DNA from: Deltaproteobacteria bacterium RBG_13_43_22
Lineage (GTDB): Bacteria; Desulfobacterota; RBG-13-43-22
Reading direction: 5' to 3'
NCBI GenBank assembly: GCA_001797675.1
Contig: MGQB01000020.1
Coordinates: 1 to 64,000 of the forward strand
Length of the DNA: 64,000 bases
Positions 8,181 through 17,413 of the stretch are shown piece after piece; the first letter of the stretch is position 1, and the number at the start of each line of letters is the position of its first letter. The notes beneath the pieces were generated by a model, which saw nothing but the letters and a program-made list of their open reading frames with translations, was not told the DNA's origin and ran no database searches. A program made the position numbers and the translations under genes.

Positions 8181-9215
8181 ATGGATTTATACCAAAAAGC
8201 GGGCGTGGATATCCATCTGGGCAACACCTTTATTGATCGGATAAAACCTTTGATCCGTCAGACCTTTTCCCCGGAGGTCATCACCGATATCGGCGGCTTC
8301 AGCGGCCTGTTCCGCCTGGACCCTTCAGCCTATTCAGAACCGGTCCTGGTCTCCTCCACCGATGGAGTGGGGACCAAGTTAAAGGTCGCCCAGCAGTTGG
8401 GACAGCACCAATCGGTCGGGATTGATCTGGTGGCCATGAGCGTCAATGATATCATCGTTCAAGGGGCCCGTCCTCTTTTCTTTCTGGATTATCTGGCCAC
8501 CGGGCGATTGGACCTGGAAACCCAGACCGCCATCATCGAGGGGATTGTAAAGGGATGCCAACAGGCCGGCTGCGCCTTGATCGGCGGGGAGACGGCCGAG
8601 ATGCCTGGAATGTATCCCAGCGGTGAATACGATCTGGCCGGGTTTGTAGTGGGAATCGTTGAAAAAGAAAAGATTATCAACGGCTCCAAGATTGCACCCG
8701 GGGACCGGGTCATCGGGCTTGCCTCCAGCGGCCTGCACAGCAACGGTTATTCCCTGGTCCGAAAGATATTTTTTGAAGATTTAAGGATTAATCCCAGAGA
8801 AGTCTTTTCGGAGTTGGGTCTTCCTCTGGGAGAGGAACTTCTTAAACCTACCCGAATTTATGTCCGGTCTATACTGTCTTTGATTAAAGACTATACGATT
8901 AAGGGGATGGCCCATATAACCGGCGGAGGCATTACCGATAACCTCCCCCGAATCCTGCCGGCCGACTGCCGGGCCAGGATCACCAAGGATTCCTGGGAAA
9001 TTCCCCCGATTTTCTCTTTAATCAAACGACTGGGGCAGGTATCGGAGAAAGAAATGCACCAGGTGTTTAACAATGGACTGGGAATGATTCTCGTGGTCCC
9101 GCATGACCAGACCCATGATATTATTTCCCGACTGGAGGGATCCGGTGAGCCGTGTTTTTTAATTGGAGAAATCGTTCCCCGTTCCCAACCGGAAATACCG
9201 ATTGAGTGGGTGTGA
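8181..9215 (+). CDS. purM: Phosphoribosylformylglycinamidine cyclo-ligase
   Basis: A 344-residue PurM, the ATP-dependent enzyme closing the imidazole ring to give aminoimidazole ribotide, step five of purine synthesis. Family motifs are clear: SSTDGVGTKLKVA (about 57-69), the SVNDIIVQGA stretch (88-97), GCALIGGETAEMPGMY (about 131-146) and GLASSGLHSNGYSLVRK (about 180-196). The length is normal. The gene has a weak upstream site and stands alone ahead of rpmB. No other purine gene is adjacent; the PurF-like gene at 30 kb is distant and lacks a key residue. Confidence 0.96.
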   Translation: MDLYQKAGVDIHLGNTFIDRIKPLIRQTFSPEVITDIGGFSGLFRLDPSAYSEPVLVSSTDGVGTKLKVAQQLGQHQSVGIDLVAMSVNDIIVQGARPLFFLDYLATGRLDLETQTAIIEGIVKGCQQAGCALIGGETAEMPGMYPSGEYDLAGFVVGIVEKEKIINGSKIAPGDRVIGLASSGLHSNGYSLVRKIFFEDLRINPREVFSELGLPLGEELLKPTRIYVRSILSLIKDYTIKGMAHITGGGITDNLPRILPADCRARITKDSWEIPPIFSLIKRLGQVSEKEMHQVFNNGLGMILVVPHDQTHDIISRLEGSGEPCFLIGEIVPRSQPEIPIEWV

Positions 9216-9320
9216 TAATAAAAAGGGACGGGTGACGGGAAAAGACCCAAAGGACCATTAAAAAGAAAAAAATCGCAATGAGTACAAAAATAGATTTTTA
9301 TCGGATTGAGAGGAGCCACC

Positions 9321-9512
9321 ATGGCCAAGGTATGTAGTATCTGCGGCAAAGGTCACCAAATCGGACATAATGTCAGCCATGCCAATAACAAAACCTATAA
9401 ACGCTGGAGTCCCAATCTCCAGCAGGTCAAGGCTGTTCATCAGGGATCGGTTAAACGGATAAACGTCTGTACCCGATGTCTTCGTTCGGGGAAAGTAACC
9501 CGGGCGGTATAA
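9321..9512 (+). CDS. rpmB: 50S ribosomal protein L28, zinc-binding form
   Basis: A 63-residue ribosomal protein of the large subunit. Two CxxC pairs (CSIC near residues 5-8, CTRC near 51-54) mark the zinc-binding C+ form. The ATG at 9321 is preceded by GAGAGGAG, and an in-frame TTG 15 bases upstream would only add five residues and was rejected. Keeping the C+ form suggests that zinc is not normally limiting, though a zinc-free paralogue elsewhere cannot be excluded. Confidence 0.95.
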   Translation: MAKVCSICGKGHQIGHNVSHANNKTYKRWSPNLQQVKAVHQGSVKRINVCTRCLRSGKVTRAV

Positions 9513-9574
9513 GCAGGGTCAAACCGGTCAGATCCCTTCCTACGGGATTCTGAGAATGGATTTTTTATCTATTC

Positions 9575-9651
9575 ACGGTTACGGGTGGTGAGTTACGGGT
9601 TAGGCCTTGAAAAAGGGTCTTTCATTTCCTCTGAAACCCGCAACCCGTAAC
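9575..9651. repeat. GTTACGGGTT-word hairpin, locus 1
   Basis: Between the convergent rpmB and rel genes. The left arm has GGTTACGGGT, GAGTTACGGGTTAGG, and the right arm AACCCGCAACCCGTAAC. The arms pair around a ~27-base loop. The position suits a bidirectional terminator. The same word recurs at 13.9, 16.2 and 45.7 kb. Confidence 0.7.
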
Positions 9652-9671
9652 AGCCCCCCGTCAAACATCCT

Positions 9672-11828
9672 TTAGACATTTTTTTCAAAAGAACGGATGA
9701 CGTTGATAATCCCTTTGATTTTTTTGAGATTGTTCATAACGGTTTGCAGATGAAGGGTATCCGAGACCTCGATAATGAATTGATAAAAGGCCTTTTTATC
9801 GGGGGTCGTCATTGCATTGGCCTTTAAGATATTCGATTCGGCCGAAGTGATGGCCGCACTGACTTCCGCCAGCATCCCCGTTTTATCGTTTGACCAAACC
9901 TCGATCTTCACCGGGTACAGGGTTTTGGTTTTATCCGAAGTGTCCCACTGAACCTCGATCATCCTCTCCTGGTCTTCCGCAACCACCTGGGGACAGAACC
10001 TTGCATGGACGGTAATCCCTCTCCCTCGGGTGATAAACCCCACCACTTCATCTCCGGGGAGAGGGGTGCAGCACTTGGCAAAGCGCGTCATCACATCCTG
10101 AACCCCCCGAATCAAAACCCCTCCCCTTTCCCGGGGGGGTTGCCGCCGTGAGGGGAAAGTCAAGGATTCCTCCTCGTTTTTTTCCTCGATGGCTTCTTTG
10201 GGCAGCATCCGATGGACGACCTGGCGGATCGAAATCTTGCCGAAACCGATACCGGCCAGCAGGTCATCGACCTTTTGAAAAGACAGTTCCTGGGCTATCC
10301 GGAGTAAGGAATCACTTTTCATCTGCTGGCTGACACTCAACTGGTTTTTTCGGAGTTCCTTCTCCAGGAGATCTTTGCCGATATCGATGCTTCGCTTCCT
10401 TTCTTCGATCTTGAGCCATTGTCTGATCCGGTTCTTGGCCTTCGAGGTTTTGACAATCTTGAGCCAGTCCTTGCTTGGGAGATGACCGGCCGAGGTGATG
10501 ATTTCCACCACGTCTCCATGCTGAAGAAAAGTCCGCAAAGGGACCATCTTTTTGTTCACCCGGGCCCCGGAGCAGTGGTGGCCCACTTCGGTATGGACGG
10601 CATAGGCAAAATCAATGGGCGTGGCCCCTTTGGGCAACATTTTTACCTGGCCCTGCGGGGTAAAAACATAAACCTCGTCGGGAAACAGATCGATACGGAC
10701 CGATTCCAGAAACTCCCTGGGATCCTGCACTTTCTGAGAATCCAAGAGCTGTCGGACCCATTTGAATTTTTTGGCATCGGTTTCATCGAGGGGCTGCCCT
10801 TCTTTGTACTGCCAGTGGGAGGCAATCCCTTCTTCAGCCACCCGGTGCATTTCCTCGGTCCGGATCTGAATCTCGATCCGCTCTCCGAAAGGACCGATGA
10901 CCTTGGTATGGAGAGACTGATATTGATTGGTTTTAGGTAGGTTGATATAGTCATTAAACTTTCCGGGAATCGGTTTCCAGAGGGAATGGATATGCCCCAG
11001 GGCCTCATAACATTCGGCCAACTCTTTGACGATAACCCGGAAGGCGATCAGGTCATATAATTGACTGATATCCAGATTCTGGTTAATCATCTTTTTATAG
11101 ATACTGTAGAAATGCTTGGGACGTCCTTCCAGACGGCAGGGGAGATGAACCATCTCCATTTTATTCTGAAGCAGGGCCTTGACCTCCCGGATGTAGCGTT
11201 CTCTTTCCTCCCGTTTCCTGGCCACACCATCTTTGATGGTCTGATAGGCCGACGGTTCCAGGTAATAGAGGCAGAGATCTTCCAATTCGGTCTCGATCCG
11301 ATGCATGCCAAGCCTGGCTGAAATAGGGGCATAAATATCCAACGTCTCTTGGGCAATGCTAATTTGCTTTTCCGGGGATTGGAATCCCAAGGTCCTCATA
11401 TTGTGTAAACGGTCGGCCAATTTGACCAGAATGACCCGGATGTCATCCGACATGGCCAGAATCATTTTTCGAATATTTTCGGCTTGTCGTTCTTCCTGAC
11501 TCTGGAAATGAATGGCACTGATCTTGGTCACTCCGTTGACGATGTGAAGGATCTCCGGCCCGAATTTTTCTTCAATGATTTTTGTCGTGGCCAGGGTATC
11601 TTCAATCGTGTCATGGAGCAGTCCGGCGGCAACAGTGACCTGATCCAGTTTCATCTGGGTCAGCAGCCAGGCCACTTCCAGAGGATGGGACAGGTAGGCC
11701 TCCCCGGACAACCGAACCTGTCCTTCATGCACTTTGGCTGAAAAGATATAGGCTTTTTGAATTAAATCGATATCGGCCTGGGGCCAATAGGATAAGAGCT
11801 GATCGATGATGGCGTTGATACGAATCAT
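9672..11828 (-). CDS. rel: Bifunctional (p)ppGpp synthetase/hydrolase (Rel/SpoT)
   Basis: A 718-residue long RSH protein governing the stringent response. The N-terminal HD hydrolase is complete (YLSHPLEVA, LLHDTIEDT, DRLHNMRTL). The synthetase domain has RPKHFYSIYKKM and YQSLHTKVIGP with EIQIRT. A TGS domain (DLFPDEVYVFTPQG onward), a linker with the conserved CCTPLPGD stretch and a C-terminal ACT domain (about 645-715) follow. The synthetase charge motif, RXKD in bifunctional enzymes and EXDD in RelA, reads KFND here, a mild departure on the bifunctional side. The TTG/ATG choice is not an issue because the ATG at 11828 gives the expected HD-domain start. It is the only RSH gene in the window. 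Confidence 0.95.
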   Translation of the reverse strand: MIRINAIIDQLLSYWPQADIDLIQKAYIFSAKVHEGQVRLSGEAYLSHPLEVAWLLTQMKLDQVTVAAGLLHDTIEDTLATTKIIEEKFGPEILHIVNGVTKISAIHFQSQEERQAENIRKMILAMSDDIRVILVKLADRLHNMRTLGFQSPEKQISIAQETLDIYAPISARLGMHRIETELEDLCLYYLEPSAYQTIKDGVARKREERERYIREVKALLQNKMEMVHLPCRLEGRPKHFYSIYKKMINQNLDISQLYDLIAFRVIVKELAECYEALGHIHSLWKPIPGKFNDYINLPKTNQYQSLHTKVIGPFGERIEIQIRTEEMHRVAEEGIASHWQYKEGQPLDETDAKKFKWVRQLLDSQKVQDPREFLESVRIDLFPDEVYVFTPQGQVKMLPKGATPIDFAYAVHTEVGHHCSGARVNKKMVPLRTFLQHGDVVEIITSAGHLPSKDWLKIVKTSKAKNRIRQWLKIEERKRSIDIGKDLLEKELRKNQLSVSQQMKSDSLLRIAQELSFQKVDDLLAGIGFGKISIRQVVHRMLPKEAIEEKNEEESLTFPSRRQPPRERGGVLIRGVQDVMTRFAKCCTPLPGDEVVGFITRGRGITVHARFCPQVVAEDQERMIEVQWDTSDKTKTLYPVKIEVWSNDKTGMLAEVSAAITSAESNILKANAMTTPDKKAFYQFIIEVSDTLHLQTVMNNLKKIKGIINVIRSFEKNV

Positions 11829-11965
11829 GTATTAGGTGCTTTGTAGGAGCTTTTTTATTTTCAGTAATTCGATTCTGAAAAATTGTTTCGTTTCAAAATT
11901 CGAAGCACGAAATTCGAAATTTGAAACAAAGAGCAAATCCCCAAAACCAAAATTAAAAACGTTTT

Positions 11966-12047
11966 GAACAGGAATAGCGAGCGAACTACAACAAATAAAC
12001 CCTTTCCTTGCCTGGAAGATTCCCTGCACCTTGGTGCAGGGAGCTTC
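11966..12047 (-). repeat. Dispersed palindromic repeat, copy B (internally deleted), nested in a larger inverted repeat
   Basis: Read on the minus strand this is nearly identical to the copy at 60.4 kb, from GAAGCTCCCTGCACC to ATTCCTGTTC, but it lacks 35 bases that lie in copy C between two direct CGCTCGCT repeats. A single slippage between those repeats explains the difference. The copy is itself framed by arms rich in TTCGAAGCACGAAATTCG (11898-11930) and TTTCGTGCTTCGAA (12078-12091), so it looks nested in another inverted repeat. The whole rel-proS gap is repeat DNA with no gene. Confidence 0.8.
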
Positions 12048-12114
12048 AATATTAGATTTCGGTCATTTGAATTTGTTTCGTGCTTCGAATTTGGGATTTC
12101 GGATTTTTAAATAA

Positions 12115-13833
12115 TCAGTAGTTAAGAGCCTCTGAGACGAGTTTTTGGATTATCAGGACCACCTGATCTTTAAGCACCTTTTGAATCTGTCCGGTACGCC
12201 TTTCACGGACCTCAACGATTCCCTCGGCCAGGCCTTTCGGCCCAATCGTCACCCGTACGGGGATGCCGATCAAATCGGCATCCTTGAATTTGATTCCCGG
12301 TCTTTCCGGCCGATCATCCAGCAGGACCTCGAACCCCTTGTTTTCAAGCTCTTCATAAATAGCCTGAGCCCATTGATTGGTTTCGGATCCCGAACTCCAT
12401 TCCACCGGAGTTATAAGGACCTGAAAGGGGGCCAAGGCCATGGGCCAGACGATTCCGTCCTTGTCATGGTTCTGTTCAATGGCCGCGGCTACGGTTCGAC
12501 CCACCCCGATTCCATAACAGCCCATAATCATGAATTGCTCCTGCCCCTGTTCGTCCAGAAAGGTGGCCTTCATGGAGCGGGAATACTTGTCCCCCAATTT
12601 AAATACATGCCCCACCTCGATTCCCCTAAAGGCCTTAAGGGGTGATTGACATTTGGGACAGGGCTCCCCCTCCTGCGCCAGGCGCAGGTCCGCCCATCGG
12701 GGAATGGCCACATCGGTCCCCCAGTTCAGGTTGATCCAGTGGATATCCGCTTCATTGCCTCCCATCACAAAATTTTTAAGGCCTGTCAGCGTATGGTCAG
12801 CCCAGAGGGGAAGAGAAAGACCTACGGCCCCGGCAAACCCGACCGGGGCACCCGTGAGTTTTTGAACCGTGACCTCATCAGCCAGATTCAACTCTTGAGT
12901 ATCAAGGACTTTTAATAATTTGGTTTCATTGACTTCCTGGTCTCCTCGGACTAAAACGGCCACCGGTCCTTGATCGGTCTGGTAGATTAGGGTCTTGACC
13001 AGCCTTTGGGAGGGAATAGAAAGAAATCGGGTCACCTCTTCCACGGTCTTTTGGGCCGGAGTGGAAATCTTTTGCCGCTCTTTCCGTTCTTCTTTTGGAT
13101 CGGCTTGAAACCGGTCAATGGATTCGGCCCGTTCCACATTGGCTGCATAACTACAGGCCGTGCAGGCCAGGATGGCATCTTCACCGCTTTCGGCCAGGAC
13201 CATAAATTCATGGGAGTAACTGCCGCCGATGGCCCCGCTGTCGGCCTCCACCGCCTTAAATTGCAGGCCGCATCGAGTAAATATCCGTTGGTAGGCCTCA
13301 AACATCTTTTGATAGGTTTTGCCGGCCCCTTCCTCGTCACGGTCGAAACTGTACCCGTCCTTCATACCGAACTCACGGCCGCGCATCAGGCCGAAACGTG
13401 GGCGAATCTCATCCCGGAATTTAGTCTGGATCTGATAAAGATTGATAGGCAATTGCCGGTAGGAGCGTATCTCATGACGAAGGAGATCGGTAACCACTTC
13501 CTCATGGGTCGGTCCCAGACAGTAGTCCCGGTTATGCCGATCCCGGACTCGAATCAATTCTTTGCCGTATTTCTCCCAGCGGCCGCTTTCCTGCCAGAGC
13601 TCGGCCGGTTGGAGGGCCGGAAGCAGTACCTCCTGGGCACCGGCCCGGTTCATTTCCTCCCGGATGATGGCTTCCATCTTACGAAGAGAGCGAACCCCTA
13701 AAGGCAGAAAACTGTAAATTCCGGAGGTTAATTTTCGAATAAAACCGGCCCTGAGCATCAGTTGGTGACTGATCACTTCTGCTTCGGTGGGTTTTTCTTT
13801 TAAGGTGGGAATATACAACTGGGAATAAAGCAT
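12115..13833 (-). CDS. proS: Prolyl-tRNA synthetase, bacterial type with editing domain
   Basis: A 572-residue class II synthetase that charges tRNA-Pro. Motif 2 is in the region [27 protein letters not shown] (about 136-162) and motif 3 is [14 protein letters not shown] (near 440-453). The ~180-residue insertion between motifs 2 and 3 (about 225-405) is the INS domain that hydrolyses mischarged Ala-tRNA, typical of the bacterial form. A C-terminal anticodon-binding domain follows (from ITPVEW). The length is normal. ispG lies directly upstream on the same strand but is separated by a 94-base repeat hairpin. Confidence 0.97.
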   Translation of the reverse strand: MLYSQLYIPTLKEKPTEAEVISHQLMLRAGFIRKLTSGIYSFLPLGVRSLRKMEAIIREEMNRAGAQEVLLPALQPAELWQESGRWEKYGKELIRVRDRHNRDYCLGPTHEEVVTDLLRHEIRSYRQLPINLYQIQTKFRDEIRPRFGLMRGREFGMKDGYSFDRDEEGAGKTYQKMFEAYQRIFTRCGLQFKAVEADSGAIGGSYSHEFMVLAESGEDAILACTACSYAANVERAESIDRFQADPKEERKERQKISTPAQKTVEEVTRFLSIPSQRLVKTLIYQTDQGPVAVLVRGDQEVNETKLLKVLDTQELNLADEVTVQKLTGAPVGFAGAVGLSLPLWADHTLTGLKNFVMGGNEADIHWINLNWGTDVAIPRWADLRLAQEGEPCPKCQSPLKAFRGIEVGHVFKLGDKYSRSMKATFLDEQGQEQFMIMGCYGIGVGRTVAAAIEQNHDKDGIVWPMALAPFQVLITPVEWSSGSETNQWAQAIYEELENKGFEVLLDDRPERPGIKFKDADLIGIPVRVTIGPKGLAEGIVEVRERRTGQIQKVLKDQVVLIIQKLVSEALNY

Positions 13834-13910
13834 AACGAAACTACTCTCCTTGATCGCTTATTTGTTTAGGTATTTGCAAAAGTCCAATCCAAGATGTTTA
13901 AAACGCTTTG

Positions 13911-14004
13911 TTTCGGGTTACGTGTTTCGGGTTGCGGATTATTGCCTGCCATTTACTGGTAAACGGGTTTCGATTTTTCAACCCGCAACCCGTATCTCGC
14001 AACG
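13911..14004. repeat. GTTACGGGTT-word hairpin, locus 2
   Basis: Between ispG and proS. The left arm reads GTTTCGGGTTACGTGTTTCGGGTTGCGG, the right arm CAACCCGCAACCCGTATCTCGC, and a further CGGGTTTCG lies in the loop. It belongs to the same word family as the hairpins at 9.6, 16.2 and 45.7 kb. Being between two co-directional genes, it may separate them into two transcription units. Confidence 0.7.
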
Positions 14005-14009
14005 ACACA

Positions 14010-15101
14010 TTAAATCATCTTTTTTATTTCCTCCAACAGGCTTTCCGCCAGGTCCTTTTCTGGCACCTTGCGGATCAGCTTTCCCCTAGAAAAAAGAAGC
14101 CCCAATCCCTTTCCGCCGGCTATCCCGATATCGGCTTCCCTGGCTTCACCGGGACCATTCACCACACAGCCCATGATGGCCACCTTTAAAGGATGGGTAT
14201 ATTTTTGAACCGCCTTTTCCACCTTTTGGACCAAAGGCAAAAGATCGATTTGGCACCGCCCGCAAGTTGGACAGGAAATAATCTCAACCCCTCTCTTTCT
14301 TAATCCCAAGGCCCTCAATATTTCGTAGGCCACCCTGATTTCTTCCCGAGGGTGGGCCGTTAGAGAAACTCGCAGGGTGTCGCCGATCCCCTGATAGAGA
14401 AGAAGGCCGATTCCCAGGGCCGATTTTACCGTTCCGGAAAGGATAGTCCCGGCCTCGGTAATCCCCAGGTGAAAAGGATAAGCCACCTCTTTGGCCAATA
14501 ATTGATAGGCTCGAACGGTTTGGAGCACATCGGAAGACTTCAGTGAAATCTTTAGATTCTTAAAATTCATCTTTTCGAAAATGGCGACATGCCTTAAGGC
14601 CGAGTCCACCATGGCCTCGGCTTGCCCTTCTGTTTTCCACCTCGGCAGTAACCCTTTTTCCAGGGAACCAGCATTGACCCCGATACGAATACAGACCCCT
14701 TTTTGTTCGGCCATCTCGATAAGCCGGGCGATTTTTGCCGGACCCCCGATATTGCCGGGGTTGATTCGAATACCGGCCGCACCGGCCTTCATCCCCTCCA
14801 GGGCTAATCGAAAATCAAAGTGGATGTCGGCGATAACCGGCAGGGGGGACTTTTGAACGATTTTCTGGAAGGCCGGAATGGCAGCTTGATCCGGAAGGGC
14901 CACCCGGATCAACTCACAACCCGCCCGAGAAAGTTCCTGGATCTGTTTTAAAGTCCGAAGGGCATCATGGGTATCCGTACTGGTCATGGATTGCACCACA
15001 AGGGGATGCCCGCTTCCGACCCGAATTCCCCCGACGGAGACAGAAACCGTTTTCCGCCTATGGGTTTCCGAAGGCGGCTTTCTTTTACCGACAGTTTTCA
15101 T
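14010..15101 (-). CDS. ispG: 4-hydroxy-3-methylbut-2-enyl diphosphate synthase
   Basis: IspG (GcpE), the iron-sulfur enzyme of the methylerythritol-phosphate isoprenoid pathway converting methylerythritol cyclodiphosphate to HMBPP. The cluster ligands are seen as CPTCGRC and the distal GCVVNGPGEA. The TIM-barrel half begins VGGIRVGSGHPLVVQSMTST. I place the start at the ATG at 15101 (363 residues) because GGAAAGG lies six bases upstream. A TTG at 15137 would add twelve residues and falls within a TTGACA-type sequence that looks like promoter DNA. It supplies precursors for undecaprenyl carriers, which links it loosely to uppP at 54 kb. Confidence 0.95.
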   Translation of the reverse strand: MKTVGKRKPPSETHRRKTVSVSVGGIRVGSGHPLVVQSMTSTDTHDALRTLKQIQELSRAGCELIRVALPDQAAIPAFQKIVQKSPLPVIADIHFDFRLALEGMKAGAAGIRINPGNIGGPAKIARLIEMAEQKGVCIRIGVNAGSLEKGLLPRWKTEGQAEAMVDSALRHVAIFEKMNFKNLKISLKSSDVLQTVRAYQLLAKEVAYPFHLGITEAGTILSGTVKSALGIGLLLYQGIGDTLRVSLTAHPREEIRVAYEILRALGLRKRGVEIISCPTCGRCQIDLLPLVQKVEKAVQKYTHPLKVAIMGCVVNGPGEAREADIGIAGGKGLGLLFSRGKLIRKVPEKDLAESLLEEIKKMI

Positions 15102-15211
15102 GAACCCTTTCCAAAAAAAATTGACAACTTCTGTCAAATACGATAATTATTTAAAGAAGGCCGGATTAAACGGCATGAATCAAATCTAATATTTGTATAA
15201 CACATTATGCG

Positions 15212-16192
15212 ATGGATGATAATCCATTTTTTAAAATGCCCTTTCCGGCCTTAAAGGAAACCCTTTCCGATGATGGCTTGAATGAATTAATTCAGCTCAT
15301 CAGTAATGTGACCGAGTCCTTTACAACGGCCCTCTTCCTGTTCGATTCCGTTAAAAACAAGTTAAACCTTAGATGTTATCATAGTCTGAGCCTCCATATT
15401 AACCCCGATACCCAGCTTCAAGTGGGGGACAGTTTAATCGGGTGGGTGGCCAAGAACCAACGTCCGGTCAATATCGCTCCATTCGACCGGGATACCCGGA
15501 ATCTTAAACTGTACTTGAAGGATGAAAAAATAAAATCATTTTTAGCCGTTCCTGTTGGGGAAGTCGGGGTTCTGTGTGTTGATAGTAAGCGTAACTATGT
15601 TTTTACCGATAAGGACCAAAAAATACTGCATGATTTTTCTTTGCTGGTCCTTCAGGTTCTTCAGGCCCAAGCCACTGCAAAAATAGAAAAGCAGCAGCAG
15701 ACCATTTTGGAGTTTTTTAATCATATCAACACCCTTTCAAAGAAAAAACAGGATTTAAACCAGTATTATCAAAGGGTGCTTCAGTGTTGCCGGAAGTTTT
15801 CCAACACGGACGCAGCCTTTTTGGTTTTGGTCCCTAAGAAAAAAGATCGTTACAAGGTGGTCGCCTTGGAGGGAACTTTGAAGGCCCCCTTGAAAAAAAC
15901 CTTTTTACCCATTGATATGGGATTAACCGGATGGGTCATCCGCGAAGAAAAACCTTTGGTGCGGCGTTCCATGAAACCGAGGAATCATAAATCGTATATT
16001 TTTTTCCCCGATGACCCTTGTATGCACTTCCAGTCGTACATCGGACTGCCTATGCTTTTTTTCGGCAAGTTATATGGGGTAATGAATTTGGTCGGCCACC
16101 GGGAAAATAATTGGGAAGACGATGAAATCCAGGCCTTGACTTCGGCCGGTCAGACCATTATTACCTCAATCCTTTATTTAATGAATCTGTGA
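15212..16192 (+). CDS. Tandem GAF-domain protein
   Basis: A 326-residue soluble protein with two GAF-like domains: the first about residues 20-150 (TALFLFDS, VGDSLIGWVAKNQRPVNI, SFLAVPV, GVLCVDSK) and the second about 185-320 (MGLTGWVIREEKPLV, SYIGLPMLFFGKLYGVMNL). No output domain such as GGDEF, kinase or HTH is attached. GAF domains bind small molecules or haem; the ligand here is unknown. It precedes mreB on the same strand with a 195-base gap holding a repeat hairpin, so co-transcription is doubtful. Proteins of this kind may sense redox or nucleotide signals and act through a partner. Confidence 0.75.
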   Translation: MDDNPFFKMPFPALKETLSDDGLNELIQLISNVTESFTTALFLFDSVKNKLNLRCYHSLSLHINPDTQLQVGDSLIGWVAKNQRPVNIAPFDRDTRNLKLYLKDEKIKSFLAVPVGEVGVLCVDSKRNYVFTDKDQKILHDFSLLVLQVLQAQATAKIEKQQQTILEFFNHINTLSKKKQDLNQYYQRVLQCCRKFSNTDAAFLVLVPKKKDRYKVVALEGTLKAPLKKTFLPIDMGLTGWVIREEKPLVRRSMKPRNHKSYIFFPDDPCMHFQSYIGLPMLFFGKLYGVMNLVGHRENNWEDDEIQALTSAGQTIITSILYLMNL

Positions 16193-16228
16193 GAACAAAA
16201 TTAACCAAAGATATTGGAAAGGTCTCTG

Positions 16229-16294
16229 TTGCGAGTTACGGGTTAGGCGTTTTTAGAGAGTAGGTTTTGATTTCTTAACCCGCAATCCCTAACC
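16229..16294. repeat. GTTACGGGTT-word hairpin, locus 3
   Basis: Between the GAF gene and mreB: left arm TTGCGAGTTACGGGTTAGGC, right arm TTAACCCGCAATCCCTAACC. It is a member of the same word family as the loci at 9.6, 13.9 and 45.7 kb. It may end the GAF transcript. Confidence 0.65.
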
Positions 16295-16387
16295 ATATTA
16301 AAATCACCCATAAATTTATAGATGATATTTTTTAAGAATTAAAACAGGTTATAAAAATTATTAGATCAAAAAGTGTAAGAGTCTATT

Positions 16388-17413
16388 ATGCTTATTAGAA
16401 AACTTTTCGGCCTCTTTTCCGAAGATATGGCCATGGATCTGGGGACGGCCAATACCTTGATCTTTAAAAAAAACCAGGGGGTGGTTCTCAATGAACCCTC
16501 GGTCGTGGCCATCAATAATGAAACCGGCCAGGTTCTGGCCGTCGGCAAAGAGGCCAAGGACTATTTAGGACGGACTCCTCCGCGCATTTCAGCGATTCGT
16601 CCTATGAAAGACGGGGTTATCGCTGACTTTGAGATTACCCGGGAGATGATCAAATATTTCCTTTTTAAGGTTCGTGAAAAATCCAGATTTTTTCGACCTA
16701 ATTTGGTCATTGGCGTTCCGTCCGGCATCACCATGGTCGAAAAAAGGGCTGTGGTCGAATCGGCCTTGGAAGCAGGGGCCAGGGACGTATATCTGATCGA
16801 AGAACCCATGGCCGCGGCTATTGGAGCCGGCATGCCGGTTCAGTCCACCCGGGCCAATATGATCGTGGACATCGGAGGGGGGACAACGGAAGTGGCCATC
16901 ATTATTTTATTTTCCACGGCTTACAGCGAGTCCATCCGGGTGGCCGGGGACGAACTTAACGAATCCCTTATGTATTTTCTACAAAAGAAATTCCATTTAC
17001 AGGTAGGGGAGAATACCGCCGAACAGATTAAGATCGACTTCGGGTCGGCCTATCCTCAGGGGAAAGCGATACCCTTTCAGATTTCAGGGAAAGAGGTTTT
17101 TTCCGGGATCCCGAGAACGATTCAACTGACCGACAAAGATCTTCGAGAAGGGATGGCCGAACCCATTTGGGCCATCGTTGATGCCGTCAAACGGGCTTTG
17201 GAAAAAACCCCACCTGATTTATCGGGGGATATCAGTCAGCAAGGGATGACCCTGGCCGGGGGAGGAGCACTGCTCAAGGGATTGGATAAACTTCTGGAGA
17301 GGGAAACGGGTCTTACGGTCCATATTGCCGAAGATCCTTTAACCTCGGTGGTTATGGGAGCGGGCAAGGCCCTGATGGATACAGACTACTATAGCAAGGT
17401 ATTTATCAATTGA
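16388..17413 (+). CDS. mreB: Rod-shape-determining actin homologue MreB
   Basis: A 341-residue bacterial actin of normal length. It shows phosphate-1 motif MDLGTANTL (about 16-24), phosphate-2 IVDIGGGTTEVA (about 158-169), and the adenosine loop LAGGGALLKGLD. MreB filaments run under the membrane and guide the elongasome in rod-shaped cells. The usual mreC and mreD do not follow; instead an inositol-monophosphatase-family gene overlaps its stop codon. The cells are therefore expected to be rods, with mreCD elsewhere or this being an isolated mreB paralogue. Confidence 0.95.
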   Translation: MLIRKLFGLFSEDMAMDLGTANTLIFKKNQGVVLNEPSVVAINNETGQVLAVGKEAKDYLGRTPPRISAIRPMKDGVIADFEITREMIKYFLFKVREKSRFFRPNLVIGVPSGITMVEKRAVVESALEAGARDVYLIEEPMAAAIGAGMPVQSTRANMIVDIGGGTTEVAIIILFSTAYSESIRVAGDELNESLMYFLQKKFHLQVGENTAEQIKIDFGSAYPQGKAIPFQISGKEVFSGIPRTIQLTDKDLREGMAEPIWAIVDAVKRALEKTPPDLSGDISQQGMTLAGGGALLKGLDKLLERETGLTVHIAEDPLTSVVMGAGKALMDTDYYSKVFIN

